Shown: positions 34,894-42,769 of the stretch, one piece after another
How the letters are laid out: each line of letters opens with the position of its first letter
How positions within the stretch are numbered: the stretch's first letter is position 1
The notes under the pieces: generated by a model
What the model saw: only the letters and a program-made list of their open reading frames with translations
The model's database searches: none
What the model was told of the DNA's origin: nothing
Made by a program: the position numbers and the translations under genes
From: Endoryza sp044226045
GTDB taxonomy: Bacteria; Bacteroidota; Bacteroidia; Chitinophagales; Chitinophagaceae
Length of the DNA stretch: 64,000 bases
Assembly (NCBI GenBank): GCA_044226045.1
Contig: JBGAHR010000009.1
Span: 1 to 64,000, forward strand
Reading direction: 5' to 3'

Positions 34894-35406
34894 TCAATGA
34901 GGTAATTTATCACGAAATCGGCCATACACCCAGGTACCGGCCAGAGCGCTCAATAAAGTCACGATCGTAACCGTGTATCCGGCACCGATCGTTGCGTACA
35001 GGGGTCCCGGGCAGGCTCCTGTTAACGCCCATCCCAAACCGAAAATCAACCCGCCCCATACCTGGCCTTTATTAAAGGATTTCATGGAAATACGGATCGG
35101 TTCGCCATAAACGGTTTTGATATTTAATTTTCGGATGACGAGGAAGGATATCATTCCGGTTACCACCGCCGAACCAATCACGCCATACATATGAAAACTC
35201 TGGAGGCGAAACATTTCCTGAATTCTGAACCAGGAGATCACTTCAGACTTCACCAGCAGAATCCCGAAAACCGCACCAAAGAGTACATATTTTAACTGGT
35301 GCCAGGCAGGACTGCTGACTTCAGATTCGTTGAGGCAGATCGTATCGAGCGATCTTACTTCGAAATCAGTATTCAATTCTTTTACAGGGGTGGTAGTGCT
35401 TGACAT
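34894..35406 (-). CDS. YeeE/YedE-family (DUF6691-type) membrane protein, half 2
   Basis: The 170-residue protein has ~4 membrane helices. The signature GLIFGLGWALTGACPGPLYATIG has the conserved cysteine of PF04143 sulfur transporters. Characterised YeeE family members import thiosulfate through cysteine relays. Small YeeE halves work or are encoded as pairs, and the preceding gene (3 nt upstream) is the other half. A ~30-residue cytoplasmic N-terminus precedes helix 1. Confidence 0.9.
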   Translation of the reverse strand: MSSTTTPVKELNTDFEVRSLDTICLNESEVSSPAWHQLKYVLFGAVFGILLVKSEVISWFRIQEMFRLQSFHMYGVIGSAVVTGMISFLVIRKLNIKTVYGEPIRISMKSFNKGQVWGGLIFGLGWALTGACPGPLYATIGAGYTVTIVTLLSALAGTWVYGRFRDKLPH

Positions 35407-35409
35407 GTT

Positions 35410-35973
35410 TTAAAGGGATAAGATGTGTGGAAGAATCAGGTTGGCCATAATAAATCCACCCGCCATAAAACAACAGGTAGCCACCAGCGAAGGCCATTGC
35501 AGGGTAGACAGGCCCATAATGGAATGACCGGAAGTACAACCACCGGCATACCGGGTTCCAAATCCTACCAGGAAGCCCCCCAAGATCATAAGCAGGCTTC
35601 CGCGAAGCGTGAAAACGGATGACCAGTTAAACAGGTCAACAGGCACCAGACCTTGATAGTTGGTGACGCCATAAGCCGACAACTCTTTAACGAGTCTCGG
35701 ATCGACCTGCACATCTGCGGGATTGCTCAGAAACATAGCGGCAATCAGTCCGCCCAACAGCACTCCTCCTACAAAAAAAAGATTCCAGGATTCCTTTTTC
35801 CAGTCGTACCGGAAGAAAGGAATCTTTGCAGGAAAACAGGCTGCGCAAATATGTCTTAAGGAAGAAGAGATGCCGAAAGATTTGTTTCCCGCAATGAGCA
35901 GCACGGGTACCATCAGGCCAATCAGCGGGCCGGCTACATACCAGGGCCAGGGTTTTTGAAGTGCTTCGATCAT
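35410..35973 (-). CDS. YeeE/YedE-family membrane protein, half 1
   Basis: The 187-residue protein has ~5 helices. The signature FGTRYAGGCTSGHSIMGLS (~140) contains the cysteine required in YeeE for thiosulfate passage. The start at 35973 (MIEALQKPWPW) was chosen to match family length. With the next gene it would form a complete sulfur-compound permease. A 19-nt gap separates it from the DUF6132 gene. Confidence 0.9.
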   Translation of the reverse strand: MIEALQKPWPWYVAGPLIGLMVPVLLIAGNKSFGISSSLRHICAACFPAKIPFFRYDWKKESWNLFFVGGVLLGGLIAAMFLSNPADVQVDPRLVKELSAYGVTNYQGLVPVDLFNWSSVFTLRGSLLMILGGFLVGFGTRYAGGCTSGHSIMGLSTLQWPSLVATCCFMAGGFIMANLILPHILSL

Positions 35974-35992
35974 AAATGTTATCGTCCGAATT

Positions 35993-36193
35993 TTATTGCG
36001 ATTTTCGTTCGGGAGTGAAAGCAAGAAACAGCAATCCACCCATCAATGCGCCGTACAGGGTTGCACGGGTGGGATTAGACCAGATCGCACAGGTGCCGGA
36101 AATACAACCTACATATTTCCAATATAAAAATCCTCCCAATGCTCCCAGTGCGATACCAATAGAAGCGATAATAACGGTGCGTTTCTGAAACAT
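35993..36193 (-). CDS. DUF6132-family small membrane protein
   Basis: The 66-residue protein has two hydrophobic segments (TVIIASIGIALGALGGFLYWK and LYGALMGGLLFLAF) joined by GCISGTCAIWSNP. The CxxxxC loop and overall layout match DUF6132, often encoded beside YeeE/YedE, rhodanese and thioredoxin genes in Bacteroidota. The two cysteines suggest a redox or sulfur-relay role; this is inference from context. Confidence 0.8.
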   Translation of the reverse strand: MFQKRTVIIASIGIALGALGGFLYWKYVGCISGTCAIWSNPTRATLYGALMGGLLFLAFTPERKSQ

Positions 36194-36259
36194 GCTCCCT
36201 TGAATTAAATTAAAGTGAAATGAACCGGCCTCTCACCGGATACCCGGATGGCAATAAAA

Positions 36260-36559
36260 TTACATAGAATAATTCTTCAACACGGATTGAAGATCTCGGG
36301 CGTTCACCACTCCCGACTGTCGCCATTTGATATCGCCATTCCTGAACAGAATAAGGGTGGGTACACCCTGGATATTATATGAACGGGCAGTTTCCGGATT
36401 TTTGTCGACATCCACTTTCAGAATAGTAACCTCATCTCCCAGTCGGCTCTTTACCTCTTTCAGAATCGGCGCCATCACTTTACAGGGACCGCACCATTCG
36501 GCAAAGAAATCTACCAGTACTGGTTTGTCGGATTGTATAATATCTCCAAACTTGTTCAT
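36260..36559 (-). CDS. trxA: Thioredoxin
   Basis: The 99-residue protein has the full thioredoxin fold and the active site VDFFAEWCGPCKVMAPIL (~residues 15-32), with the cis-proline in GVPTLILF (~73). It has no signal peptide, so it acts in the cytoplasm. In this operon it likely reduces the rhodanese or sulfur carriers. It may be a dedicated second thioredoxin rather than the housekeeping one. Confidence 0.92.
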   Translation of the reverse strand: MNKFGDIIQSDKPVLVDFFAEWCGPCKVMAPILKEVKSRLGDEVTILKVDVDKNPETARSYNIQGVPTLILFRNGDIKWRQSGVVNARDLQSVLKNYSM

Positions 36560-36564
36560 AAGAA

Positions 36565-36813
36565 TTATTTTATTTCTTCAAATTCAACCGTACCCCTGTT
36601 TGATTTAACCGGTTGCGAATAATCCATTGAGCAGTCTGTGGTGGCGCAGCAGCGGGTGTAAAACAACCCGAGCGCGGCAAAAACTGAACCAAACACCACG
36701 GTGGGCCAGTGACCAACTTTTATTCCTGCAACAATGAATGGTATGCTGCCAAATATTCTTACAATCCGACAGATATTCCAGGTGAATACCAGTGATCTGA
36801 GATAATAACTCAT
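36565..36813 (-). CDS. Small cysteine-containing membrane protein (DUF2892-like)
   Basis: The 82-residue protein has two membrane helices (IVRIFGSIPFIVAGIKVGHW and VVFGSVFAALGLF) followed by YTRCCATTDCSMDY and an acidic tail. It resembles DUF2892-type proteins that accompany rhodaneses (as in YgaP) but is divergent. The cluster of three cysteines after the second helix could accept sulfur. Its start overlaps the rhodanese stop by 4 nt, so translation is coupled. Confidence 0.7.
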   Translation of the reverse strand: MSYYLRSLVFTWNICRIVRIFGSIPFIVAGIKVGHWPTVVFGSVFAALGLFYTRCCATTDCSMDYSQPVKSNRGTVEFEEIK

Positions 36814-37118
36814 TTGTTAAGGTTTTTATACAGCGATGTCCATGGTCCTCCATTAACTGCCTGTATGCCGGCACTTTTCAGCATATTGGCAGCCATATTG
36901 CTTCTCATTCCGGAACGGCAGCAGGTTATGATGGTTTTACCCTGCTTTTTCAAGTTCGCAATCGATCCCTGCAAACGCTCCACGGCAATATTGGTAGCAC
37001 CGGGAATATGACCGGAAGCAAATTCCTGCGGGCTTCTGACATCGAGTACAATGGCTCCTTCTTCAACGAGTTTCCTGAAATCCGTTTTTGGTCCAAATAA
37101 ATTTTTTAAGCCGAACAT
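36810..37118 (-). CDS. Rhodanese-like sulfurtransferase
   Basis: The 102-residue single-domain rhodanese has VLDVRSPQEFASGHIPGATNI (~residues 25-45) and the catalytic loop TCCRSGMRSN (~70), with cysteine at the sulfur-carrying position. It transfers sulfane sulfur from donors such as thiosulfate to thiol acceptors. A candidate Crp/Fnr operator lies ~90 nt upstream, and the gene starts the run of closely packed sulfur genes. Confidence 0.92.
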   Translation of the reverse strand: MFGLKNLFGPKTDFRKLVEEGAIVLDVRSPQEFASGHIPGATNIAVERLQGSIANLKKQGKTIITCCRSGMRSNMAANMLKSAGIQAVNGGPWTSLYKNLNK

Positions 37119-37208
37119 GACGTTTGTATTTTAATTTGTTTGTGTTTAAGAGGAGATCAGCCACGACTGATTCACTATGCAAATTTGTACAAACGCCTTT
37201 CCCTGGTC

Positions 37209-37224
37209 TATGACTTTTGTCACA
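37209..37224. promoter_or_regulatory. Candidate Crp/Fnr-type operator
   Basis: TATGAC-TTTT-GTCACA is an interrupted palindrome (one mismatch from TGTGAC-N4-GTCACA), the form bound by Crp/Fnr proteins. It lies between the rhodanese gene and the TauE/SafE gene, ~90 nt before the rhodanese ATG. A Crp/Fnr regulator gene is two genes upstream. The match is by eye only. Confidence 0.45.
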
Positions 37225-37252
37225 GATATCCCGAAGCAGAAAACGATGGAAA

Positions 37253-38056
37253 TCAGCTATAGAAGAATTCTTTGATCAGAATACCAAGACCCATCAACAA
37301 AACAAAGCCACCAAACAGTTTTTTCAATGCGGAGCCATTGATCTTTTGAGAGAGGAGGCTTCCGATCGCTACACCTGCAATGGCGAGTCCTGTAAAGATG
37401 AGGAGCAGGTTCCAGTGAAAATGATAACGACCGATGCTGAATACAAACCCGAAGATGGAATTAATGGCAATAATCAGCAATGAGGTGCCGATGGCGGTTT
37501 TCATCGACATACCAATGATTAATACCAGCACCGGTACAATCAGGAAGCCGCCTCCTGCACCCAGTAAGCCGGTAATAAACCCAACCAATAAGCCGGGGAA
37601 CAATAAGTGAAGCAAGGTATAATGCTGTACTTCCGCAGGCGTTTCCGACTCTGGTGTATCCTGGTTGCTCCGGAGCATAAAGAAGGAAGAGATCAGCATG
37701 AGCAAACCAAAAACGATCATGAGGAAGCTGCTCTTACTCACCTCGTGTTGGCCAATATGAAACAGTGTATCGGGAATGGCCGGCAAGACAAAATGCCGTG
37801 CGAGAAAGATGGTTAATATGGACGGAATTCCAAAAAGCGATACCGCCCTGAAGTCGACCTGGTGGTTCACGAAAGCCCTTCCTCCTCCGACCAGGCTTGT
37901 AAATCCTACAATAAACAGAGAATACCCGGTTGCCAATACGGCATCCACACCCATCAGGTAAACCAGTACCGGAACAGTAAGAATGGAGCCTCCGCCGCCA
38001 ATCAGTCCCAATGAGATGCCTATCAGAACGGCCGCGATGTATCCTGCAATTTCCAT
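37253..38056 (-). CDS. TauE/SafE-family sulfite/sulfonate exporter
   Basis: The 267-residue protein has eight predicted helices in two repeats, beginning IAGYIAAVLIGISLGLIGGGGSILTVPVL and GFITGLLGAGGGFLIVPVLVL. These glycine-rich motifs define TauE/SafE (PF01925). Members export sulfite, sulfoacetate or other organosulfur anions. It sits between the Crp/Fnr gene and the rhodanese gene on the same strand, which fits a sulfur-export role here. Confidence 0.92.
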   Translation of the reverse strand: MEIAGYIAAVLIGISLGLIGGGGSILTVPVLVYLMGVDAVLATGYSLFIVGFTSLVGGGRAFVNHQVDFRAVSLFGIPSILTIFLARHFVLPAIPDTLFHIGQHEVSKSSFLMIVFGLLMLISSFFMLRSNQDTPESETPAEVQHYTLLHLLFPGLLVGFITGLLGAGGGFLIVPVLVLIIGMSMKTAIGTSLLIIAINSIFGFVFSIGRYHFHWNLLLIFTGLAIAGVAIGSLLSQKINGSALKKLFGGFVLLMGLGILIKEFFYS

Positions 38057-38122
38057 TTGCCAGAGTAGATATAGAAATGAATTGATGAGTGATCCCTACA
38101 CGATGACCAGGCAAGTGCTTCG

Positions 38123-38707
38123 TCAAAGTTTCAGGATCTGTATGCTGTTTCTTTGTAAATGAACCTTTCCCATTTGTTCCATCTTCTTTAATAATCTTGA
38201 GATCACTTCCCGGGAAGAATTCAATTCATCGGCGATCTGCTGATGGCTGATGTCTATGATATCCGTACCCAGTGTCTGCTGATGTTTTTTCAGATAGAAC
38301 TCCAGGCGTTCATCCATTGCCCTGAAAGCGATATGATCGATGGTAACCAGCAACTCTTCAAAGCGGGCGCGATAGGTTTCCAATACAAAATGATACCATG
38401 ATTTATATTTCCGCATCCATTCATCCATGAAGGGGAGCGGGATTGCCAGCACCCTTGTTTCCTTAACTGTTCTGGCCATGATCTGGCTGGCTTCCGATTT
38501 TACGGCACATACCATACTTAAGGCGCAGGCCTGACCGGGTCCGAGATAATACATGAAGTATTCGTTACCCTGGTCATCTTCGCGGTAGATCTTCACCAGC
38601 CCGTCAAGTATCAGCATGGTATTCTTGAAATACTGCCCCGTTCGCATCAGCGATTCATCTTCTGCAAAGACTTTCTCCTGGCCGTTGGCTTCCATTTCCC
38701 GGATCAA
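38123..38707 (-). CDS. Crp/Fnr-family transcriptional regulator
   Basis: The ~194-residue protein has a cyclic-nucleotide-binding-like sensor domain (GLVKIYREDDQGNEYFMYYLGPGQACALSMVC) and a C-terminal winged helix with HQQIADELNSSREVISRLLKKMEQMG (~residues 150-175). The start is uncertain: a TTG at 38707 is the longest option and an ATG 12 nt further in is the alternative. No Fnr-type N-terminal cysteine cluster is present, though C(A)LSMVC holds two cysteines in the sensor. It is the presumed regulator of the downstream sulfur genes. Confidence 0.85.
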   Translation of the reverse strand: MIREMEANGQEKVFAEDESLMRTGQYFKNTMLILDGLVKIYREDDQGNEYFMYYLGPGQACALSMVCAVKSEASQIMARTVKETRVLAIPLPFMDEWMRKYKSWYHFVLETYRARFEELLVTIDHIAFRAMDERLEFYLKKHQQTLGTDIIDISHQQIADELNSSREVISRLLKKMEQMGKVHLQRNSIQILKL

Positions 38708-38717
38708 TCCGATACTG

Positions 38718-39317
38718 TTGCTTAAAAATTCCTTTACAGAAAACCTGGTTGAAGCAGGATGCGATGAAGCGGGTCGGGGCTGCCTGGCCGGACCTGTATA
38801 TGCAGCAGCAGTTATTCTTCCTCCCGGATTCTTTCATCCGTTGCTGGATGATTCAAAAAAAGTAACAGAAGCCAACAGAAACGAACTACGTGGTTTTATC
38901 GAGGCCAATGCATTGGCCTATGCAGTTGCCAGAGTAGATGCCCCGGAAATAGATGAAATCAATATCCTCCAGGCGTCTTTCAAGGCCATGCATTTAGCCA
39001 TTGCACAATTGACCATCAAACCCGAACTGTTGCTGATCGACGGCAACCGCTTCAATAAATACAAACGGATACGACACGAGTGCATCATCAAGGGAGACAG
39101 CCTGTATGCCTCCATTGCCGCTGCCAGCATCCTGGCCAAGACTTACCGGGATGAATACATGATGTCTTTACATGATCAATTCCCGCTGTATGGCTGGAAT
39201 ACCAATAAAGGTTACGGCACCCTCGAACATCGCAAGGCTATAGAGCTGCATGGCCTGAGCGACTATCACCGGAAAAGCTTCCAGTGCATTGACTCGCAAT
39301 TATCTTTCTGGGATTGA
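38718..39317 (+). CDS. rnhB: Ribonuclease HII
   Basis: The 199-residue enzyme has the catalytic start AGCDEAGRGCLAGPVYAAAVI (two of the four carboxylates), DGNRFNKY and KGDSLYASIAAASILAKTYRD (~130). It cuts RNA in RNA-DNA hybrids and removes single ribonucleotides. A TTG at 38718 gives MLKNSFTENLVEAGCDEAGR, the length normal for Bacteroidota RnhB. The only upstream start (38616) would run through the Crp/Fnr gene on the other strand. The two divergent genes therefore begin about 10 bp apart. Confidence 0.9.
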   Translation: MLKNSFTENLVEAGCDEAGRGCLAGPVYAAAVILPPGFFHPLLDDSKKVTEANRNELRGFIEANALAYAVARVDAPEIDEINILQASFKAMHLAIAQLTIKPELLLIDGNRFNKYKRIRHECIIKGDSLYASIAAASILAKTYRDEYMMSLHDQFPLYGWNTNKGYGTLEHRKAIELHGLSDYHRKSFQCIDSQLSFWD

Positions 39318-39406
39318 TCTATTTGCAATTCTTTAAGTTTTGACATTAAACCCGGCCTTCTGTTACGGGTCTTATATGCATTATAAACCACGTAAACACA
39401 AGCGTC

Positions 39407-39721
39407 ATGAAAACAAAAATAATGTTAGCCCTTGCCCTGGTCATGGGATTGACCATCAGCGCCTCAGCCCAGGTAACCAGCGGTCTGAAAAATCATCATC
39501 AGCGCGCTCGCATTTCACAGGGGGTGAGATCAGGTGAACTGAACCGTTTCGAACGTCATAAACTCCGCAAGGAAGAGAAGCGTTATCACCGCCATCTTCG
39601 TCACGCGAAGAGAAACGATGGGCATATCGGTCCGAGGGAAAGAAAAATGCTGAAACACGAACAAAGAAAAATTGATCGTCATATCTATCGGTACAAACAC
39701 AATCGTTTCGACAGGAAATAA
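39407..39721 (+). CDS. Small secreted highly basic protein
   Basis: The 104-residue protein has a signal peptide (MKTKIMLALALVMGLTISASAQ). The mature part is dominated by Arg, His and Lys (for example RRKEEKRYHRHLRHAKRNDG-like runs and EQRKIDRHIYRYKHNR). The pattern is helical and strongly cationic. Similar proteins occur widely in Chitinophagaceae but I know no function; binding to nucleic acid, polyanion or metal is only a possibility. A terminator hairpin follows. Confidence 0.75.
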   Translation: MKTKIMLALALVMGLTISASAQVTSGLKNHHQRARISQGVRSGELNRFERHKLRKEEKRYHRHLRHAKRNDGHIGPRERKMLKHEQRKIDRHIYRYKHNRFDRK

Positions 39722-39749
39722 TCAAAGCATAGGCGATGGTTTGAGGTTG

Positions 39750-39782
39750 AGCCCGTCTGTCATCCAGGCGGGTTCTTTTTTT
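39750..39782 (+). terminator. Probable rho-independent terminator
   Basis: AGCCCG (39750-39755) pairs with CGGGTT (39769-39774) around a 13-nt loop, followed by TTCTTTTTTT. It ends the basic-protein gene. The stop codon of the convergent GNAT gene overlaps the T-run. Confidence 0.65.
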
Positions 39783-40386
39783 ATGCCAGTTCCGAAAAGA
39801 ATCTGGCCTTGACTGCCGGCCATTCTTCCCTGATGATACTGTAGTATACGCTGTCGCGGCGGCGGTTGCTGTGCATCTGCATATGACTTCTCAGCAAGCC
39901 TTCTTCATACATACCTACTTTCAGGAGGGCTGCCCGGGCTCTTTCATTCAATACATCCGTTTTCACTTCCACTCGCTCGAACCCCAGTGCTTCAAAGGCG
40001 TGAGCCATCAAAACAAATTTCGCATGGCGATTGACTCCCGTGCCCATATAATCCACCCCTAACCAGCTCCAGCCGATTTCGAGGCGTTTATCATAGAAAG
40101 ATATGTTTCCGTAACTGGTACTGCCCGCAATGGTCTTATCGTGTTTATCGATGATGATAAAGGGTACCCGTACGCCCGCCTTTCTTTCTTCCAGTGCTTT
40201 TTGTATCCATTTTTTCAGTTCCGCTCGATCATTGAGTTGAACCGTGAAGTACTTCCATATCTCTTCGGGTCCCGTTAAGGGAGCCAGCAGGTCTATATCT
40301 TCTTCTTTCAAAATCCGTAATAATACCCGGGGCGTTTCTAATGTGAAGCTGTCTGGAAAAAATTTTTGATACAATTCCTGCTGCAT
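39781..40386 (-). CDS. GNAT-family N-acetyltransferase (RimJ/RimL-like)
   Basis: The 201-residue protein has LETPRVLLRILKEEDIDLL at the N-terminus, IAGSTSYGNISFYDKRLEIGWSWLG in the centre and GTGVNRHAKFVLMAHAFEALGFERVEVKTD as the acetyl-CoA motif. NERARAALLKVGMYEEGLLR completes the GNAT fold. It resembles RimJ/RimL-type acetyltransferases that act on protein N-termini or small amines. The ATG at 40386 was preferred to an upstream start at 40413. Confidence 0.9.
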   Translation of the reverse strand: MQQELYQKFFPDSFTLETPRVLLRILKEEDIDLLAPLTGPEEIWKYFTVQLNDRAELKKWIQKALEERKAGVRVPFIIIDKHDKTIAGSTSYGNISFYDKRLEIGWSWLGVDYMGTGVNRHAKFVLMAHAFEALGFERVEVKTDVLNERARAALLKVGMYEEGLLRSHMQMHSNRRRDSVYYSIIREEWPAVKARFFSELA

Positions 40387-40447
40387 GGCAATCTTTTTTA
40401 CAAGGAGTCGCAAATTAACAACAATGACTGAACCGGCAATCAGTTCA

Positions 40448-41068
40448 TCAATGCGATAATTCCAATGGAAATACTCCCAGACCCTGGCGGGTAACTACCG
40501 GTTCATCACCTGTGCAATCGATGATCGTGGAGGGTGTGAGTCCGCCGATCCCTCCATCTGCAACATGATCTACCAATTTGCCAAACACATCCTGCATCAC
40601 TTCCGGGTCCGAACATTCTTCGTTCGTGTGTCCCGGGATCGATGCACTCAGCAGGGGTCTTCCCAACTCGCGGATGATCGCCTGTGCAATCCTGTTGTCG
40701 GGTATCCGCAATCCAATAGTATCTTTTTTGCTCTTGAGTATTTTCGGTACTTCCCTGCTTGCCGGTAATATGAAGGTGTAGGGACCGGGGAGATAGGTCT
40801 TCAACATCCTGTACAGCGGGGTGGAAATGCTTTTGGTGTATTTACTCAGATCGCTCAGATCTGCGCAGATGAAAGACAATTGCGCTTTTTGAGGATCCAC
40901 CTGCTTGATGCGACAAATTCTTTCTACTGCTTTTTGTTGAAAAATATCGCATCCCAGACCGTATACGGTATCAGTGGGGTAAATAATCACACCTCCTGTT
41001 ATCAGGGTGTCGACCAGCGTTCGAACCGCTCTCGGTTGTGGATTTTCCGGATGTAAATGAAGCAGCAT
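40448..41068 (-). CDS. L-threonylcarbamoyladenylate synthase, Sua5/YciO/YrdC family
   Basis: The 206-residue YrdC-fold protein has GGVIIYPTDTVYGLGCDIF (~30-48), RICRIKQVDPQKAQLSFICADLSDLSKY, and LPGPYTFILPASREVPKIL (~95). The family makes the threonylcarbamoyl-AMP used for t6A modification of tRNA. The KxR/SxN residues fit a YciO-like subgroup, so essential TsaC activity is likely but not certain. It is transcribed divergently from the cupin-like gene. Confidence 0.88.
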   Translation of the reverse strand: MLLHLHPENPQPRAVRTLVDTLITGGVIIYPTDTVYGLGCDIFQQKAVERICRIKQVDPQKAQLSFICADLSDLSKYTKSISTPLYRMLKTYLPGPYTFILPASREVPKILKSKKDTIGLRIPDNRIAQAIIRELGRPLLSASIPGHTNEECSDPEVMQDVFGKLVDHVADGGIGGLTPSTIIDCTGDEPVVTRQGLGVFPLELSH

Positions 41069-41156
41069 GATGAATCGCTTAAAGATTTGATAATGAATTT
41101 AACAAGCAAATGACACTCAGCGTTAATTGATTCGGTGGTAAAAATGAATTTAATAT

Positions 41157-41164
41157 TAAATTTG
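41157..41164 (+). promoter_or_regulatory. Bacteroidota -7 promoter element of the cupin-like gene
   Basis: TAAATTTG matches the TAnnTTTG consensus exactly and lies 15 nt before the ATG at 41179, implying a very short leader. The -33 TTG element is not clear at the usual spacing. Confidence 0.5.
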
Positions 41165-41178
41165 CCGAAATTTTGGGT

Positions 41179-42063
41179 ATGATATTAAAGCCTGTTGATG
41201 TGGTGAATTCTATCAGTCCTGATGAATTCAAGCAAAAATACTATCAGCCCCAGATTCCTGTGGTGATCAAAGATCTGTCCAAAAACTGGCCAGCCTATGA
41301 AAAATGGAATTGGGATTACTTCAAGCAGATTGTAGGCGACAAAAAGGTTGGCATTTACAATAACGTAAAAAGCGACGCTTATACCCCCATCAACAAGGCT
41401 GATGACTACACTACTTTTGGCGAATACATTGATATGATCCGGAGTGGTCCGGCTGCCTGGCGAATATTTCTGTTCAATATCTTCAGCCATGCTCCCCAAC
41501 TGACGCAGGATTTCAGCTGGCCTGATCAGCTGATGAAAGGTTTTGTAAAGCGGGTGCCGATGCTTTTTGTGGGTGGGCAGGGATCCATTACCCACATGCA
41601 CTTCGATATCGACCTGTCTCACATCGTTCATACGCAGTTTTTAGGTCGCAAGCGGGTTCTTCTTTTTCCCTACGAGGAACAGTATAAACTCTATCGCAAG
41701 CCGTTTGAAGTGCTCAGCATGGCCGATTTCAGCAATTATTTTGACCCCGAAAAAAGCAAGGTTAACACTGACCAGTTCCCCGCCCTGGAAAAGGTGAACG
41801 GACTGGAAGTGGTTCTCGAACATGGGGACACCCTCTTCATGCCCGGTGGATACTGGCATCATATGGAATACCTCGAAAGTGGCTTTGCCATGAGTCTCCG
41901 GGCCCTGCAACCCACGTTGACCGGTAAGCTGAAGGGCGCCTGGAACCTGGTTGGTATGAGAAATATCGATACGTTGATGAAAAAAACCGCCCCCATCTGG
42001 TGGTACAATTACAAAAAGGATAAAATCTTCAAAGCTGCTGAAAAAGAACTGGCAAATCAGTAG
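41179..42063 (+). CDS. Cupin-like (JmjC-type) Fe(II)/2-oxoglutarate oxygenase-like protein
   Basis: The 294-residue protein has the Cupin_8/JmjC layout: QIPVVIKDLSKNWPAYEKW at the start, THMHFDIDLSHIVHTQFLGRKRVLLFP (~140-165, with the HxD metal motif HFD), and FMPGGYWHHMEY (~225) supplying the second histidine. Family members hydroxylate protein or small-molecule side chains with Fe(II) and 2-oxoglutarate. The substrate is unknown. The start ATG follows a strong -7 box. Confidence 0.87.
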   Translation: MILKPVDVVNSISPDEFKQKYYQPQIPVVIKDLSKNWPAYEKWNWDYFKQIVGDKKVGIYNNVKSDAYTPINKADDYTTFGEYIDMIRSGPAAWRIFLFNIFSHAPQLTQDFSWPDQLMKGFVKRVPMLFVGGQGSITHMHFDIDLSHIVHTQFLGRKRVLLFPYEEQYKLYRKPFEVLSMADFSNYFDPEKSKVNTDQFPALEKVNGLEVVLEHGDTLFMPGGYWHHMEYLESGFAMSLRALQPTLTGKLKGAWNLVGMRNIDTLMKKTAPIWWYNYKKDKIFKAAEKELANQ

Positions 42064-42601
42064 GGGTAAACATGGAGTTGAATTGACTTAAGTTAATAAC
42101 AATCTAGGAGTAATACGGTTCATGTAAAATTTTTTGAAAAATTATTGATTTTTAAAGAAACACTCATTAATTTAGCCCTGCTATCAAAGCATTTACCTGC
42201 TGGACTTAGCTACCTCTAATCCAACTTCCTCCTCCAACCATCCAATTTCCAGCATTCCAATTTCCAATCCAGATTTTTATTGACTCCTTCAGGGAATCAT
42301 TATATACCCTTCGATCCGGTCCCCACCCTTTTAACAATACCCCAGTTGATGTACGCTTGTTAATTGTGAAAACTGTCAGTTCGCAACCAAACTATTTAAC
42401 CAAAACTAACTGCGACTTACTCGCAGACACTATTTGTACATGAAAGCGCTGATCTCCACAAAAATCTGTGCTGGCCCTGGCCTCTCTGCGGCTGTTCCGG
42501 TTTTTTGTCATCAGCCTCTTTTCCAAAAAATAATTACCAACAACATTTATAGACACATCGTGTAACCTTCTTTCTTTTTGTGGTTTCAGAGGTAAGCACA
42601 G

Positions 42602-42632
42602 GCCGGCGATTTCCATCGTCGGCATTTTTTTT
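42602..42632 (+). terminator. Rho-independent terminator, plus strand
   Basis: GCCGGCGAT (42602-42610) pairs with ATCGTCGGC (42615-42623) around TTCC, then A and eight T. No protein gene ends nearby on this strand except the cupin-like gene 540 nt upstream, which hints at an intervening transcript. Confidence 0.85.
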
Positions 42633-42659
42633 AGATTTCCGTAGGAAATACAAAATATA

Positions 42660-42685
42660 AAAGCCCCGGATTTCCGGGGCTTTCT
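42660..42685. terminator. Bidirectional terminator hairpin
   Basis: AAAGCCCCGG (42660-42669) pairs perfectly with CCGGGGCTTT (42674-42683). On the minus strand it follows the 2-oxoacid oxidoreductase gene by ~85 nt and ends in TTTTAT. Confidence 0.8.
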
Positions 42686-42769
42686 ATTAGTAAATCAGGT
42701 TGAAGATCGGAATATCGTTGCCGTTCTGTCAGAACCCTTTCCAACCAGCGGCGATGAGTTCTATTCTGC

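Larger units (their letters stand above)
42064..42769. other. 706-bp intergenic region without a convincing gene
   Basis: The left part is AT-rich and includes a promoter-like TTAATTTAG near 42170. The middle holds C-rich repeats of CCAATTTCCA. The right part (42440-42520) contains fragments resembling degenerate intergenic words (CTCTCTGCGGCTGTTCC). Two hairpin terminators follow (separate entries). A minus-strand frame at 42392-42625 looks repeat-derived. A non-coding transcript from ~42180 to the first terminator is possible but unproven. Confidence 0.5.

Noticed and set aside
37119..37200. Fnr-type sites elsewhere upstream of the rhodanese gene
   Set aside because: Only the palindrome at 37209-37224 kept both half-sites; other TTTGTAC/AAATTTG words look like promoter or chance sequence.
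42392..42625. 77-residue minus-strand frame between cupin and korB genes
   Set aside because: The segment NRNSRREARASTDF resembles translated intergenic word repeats, and the frame starts in a terminator stem.
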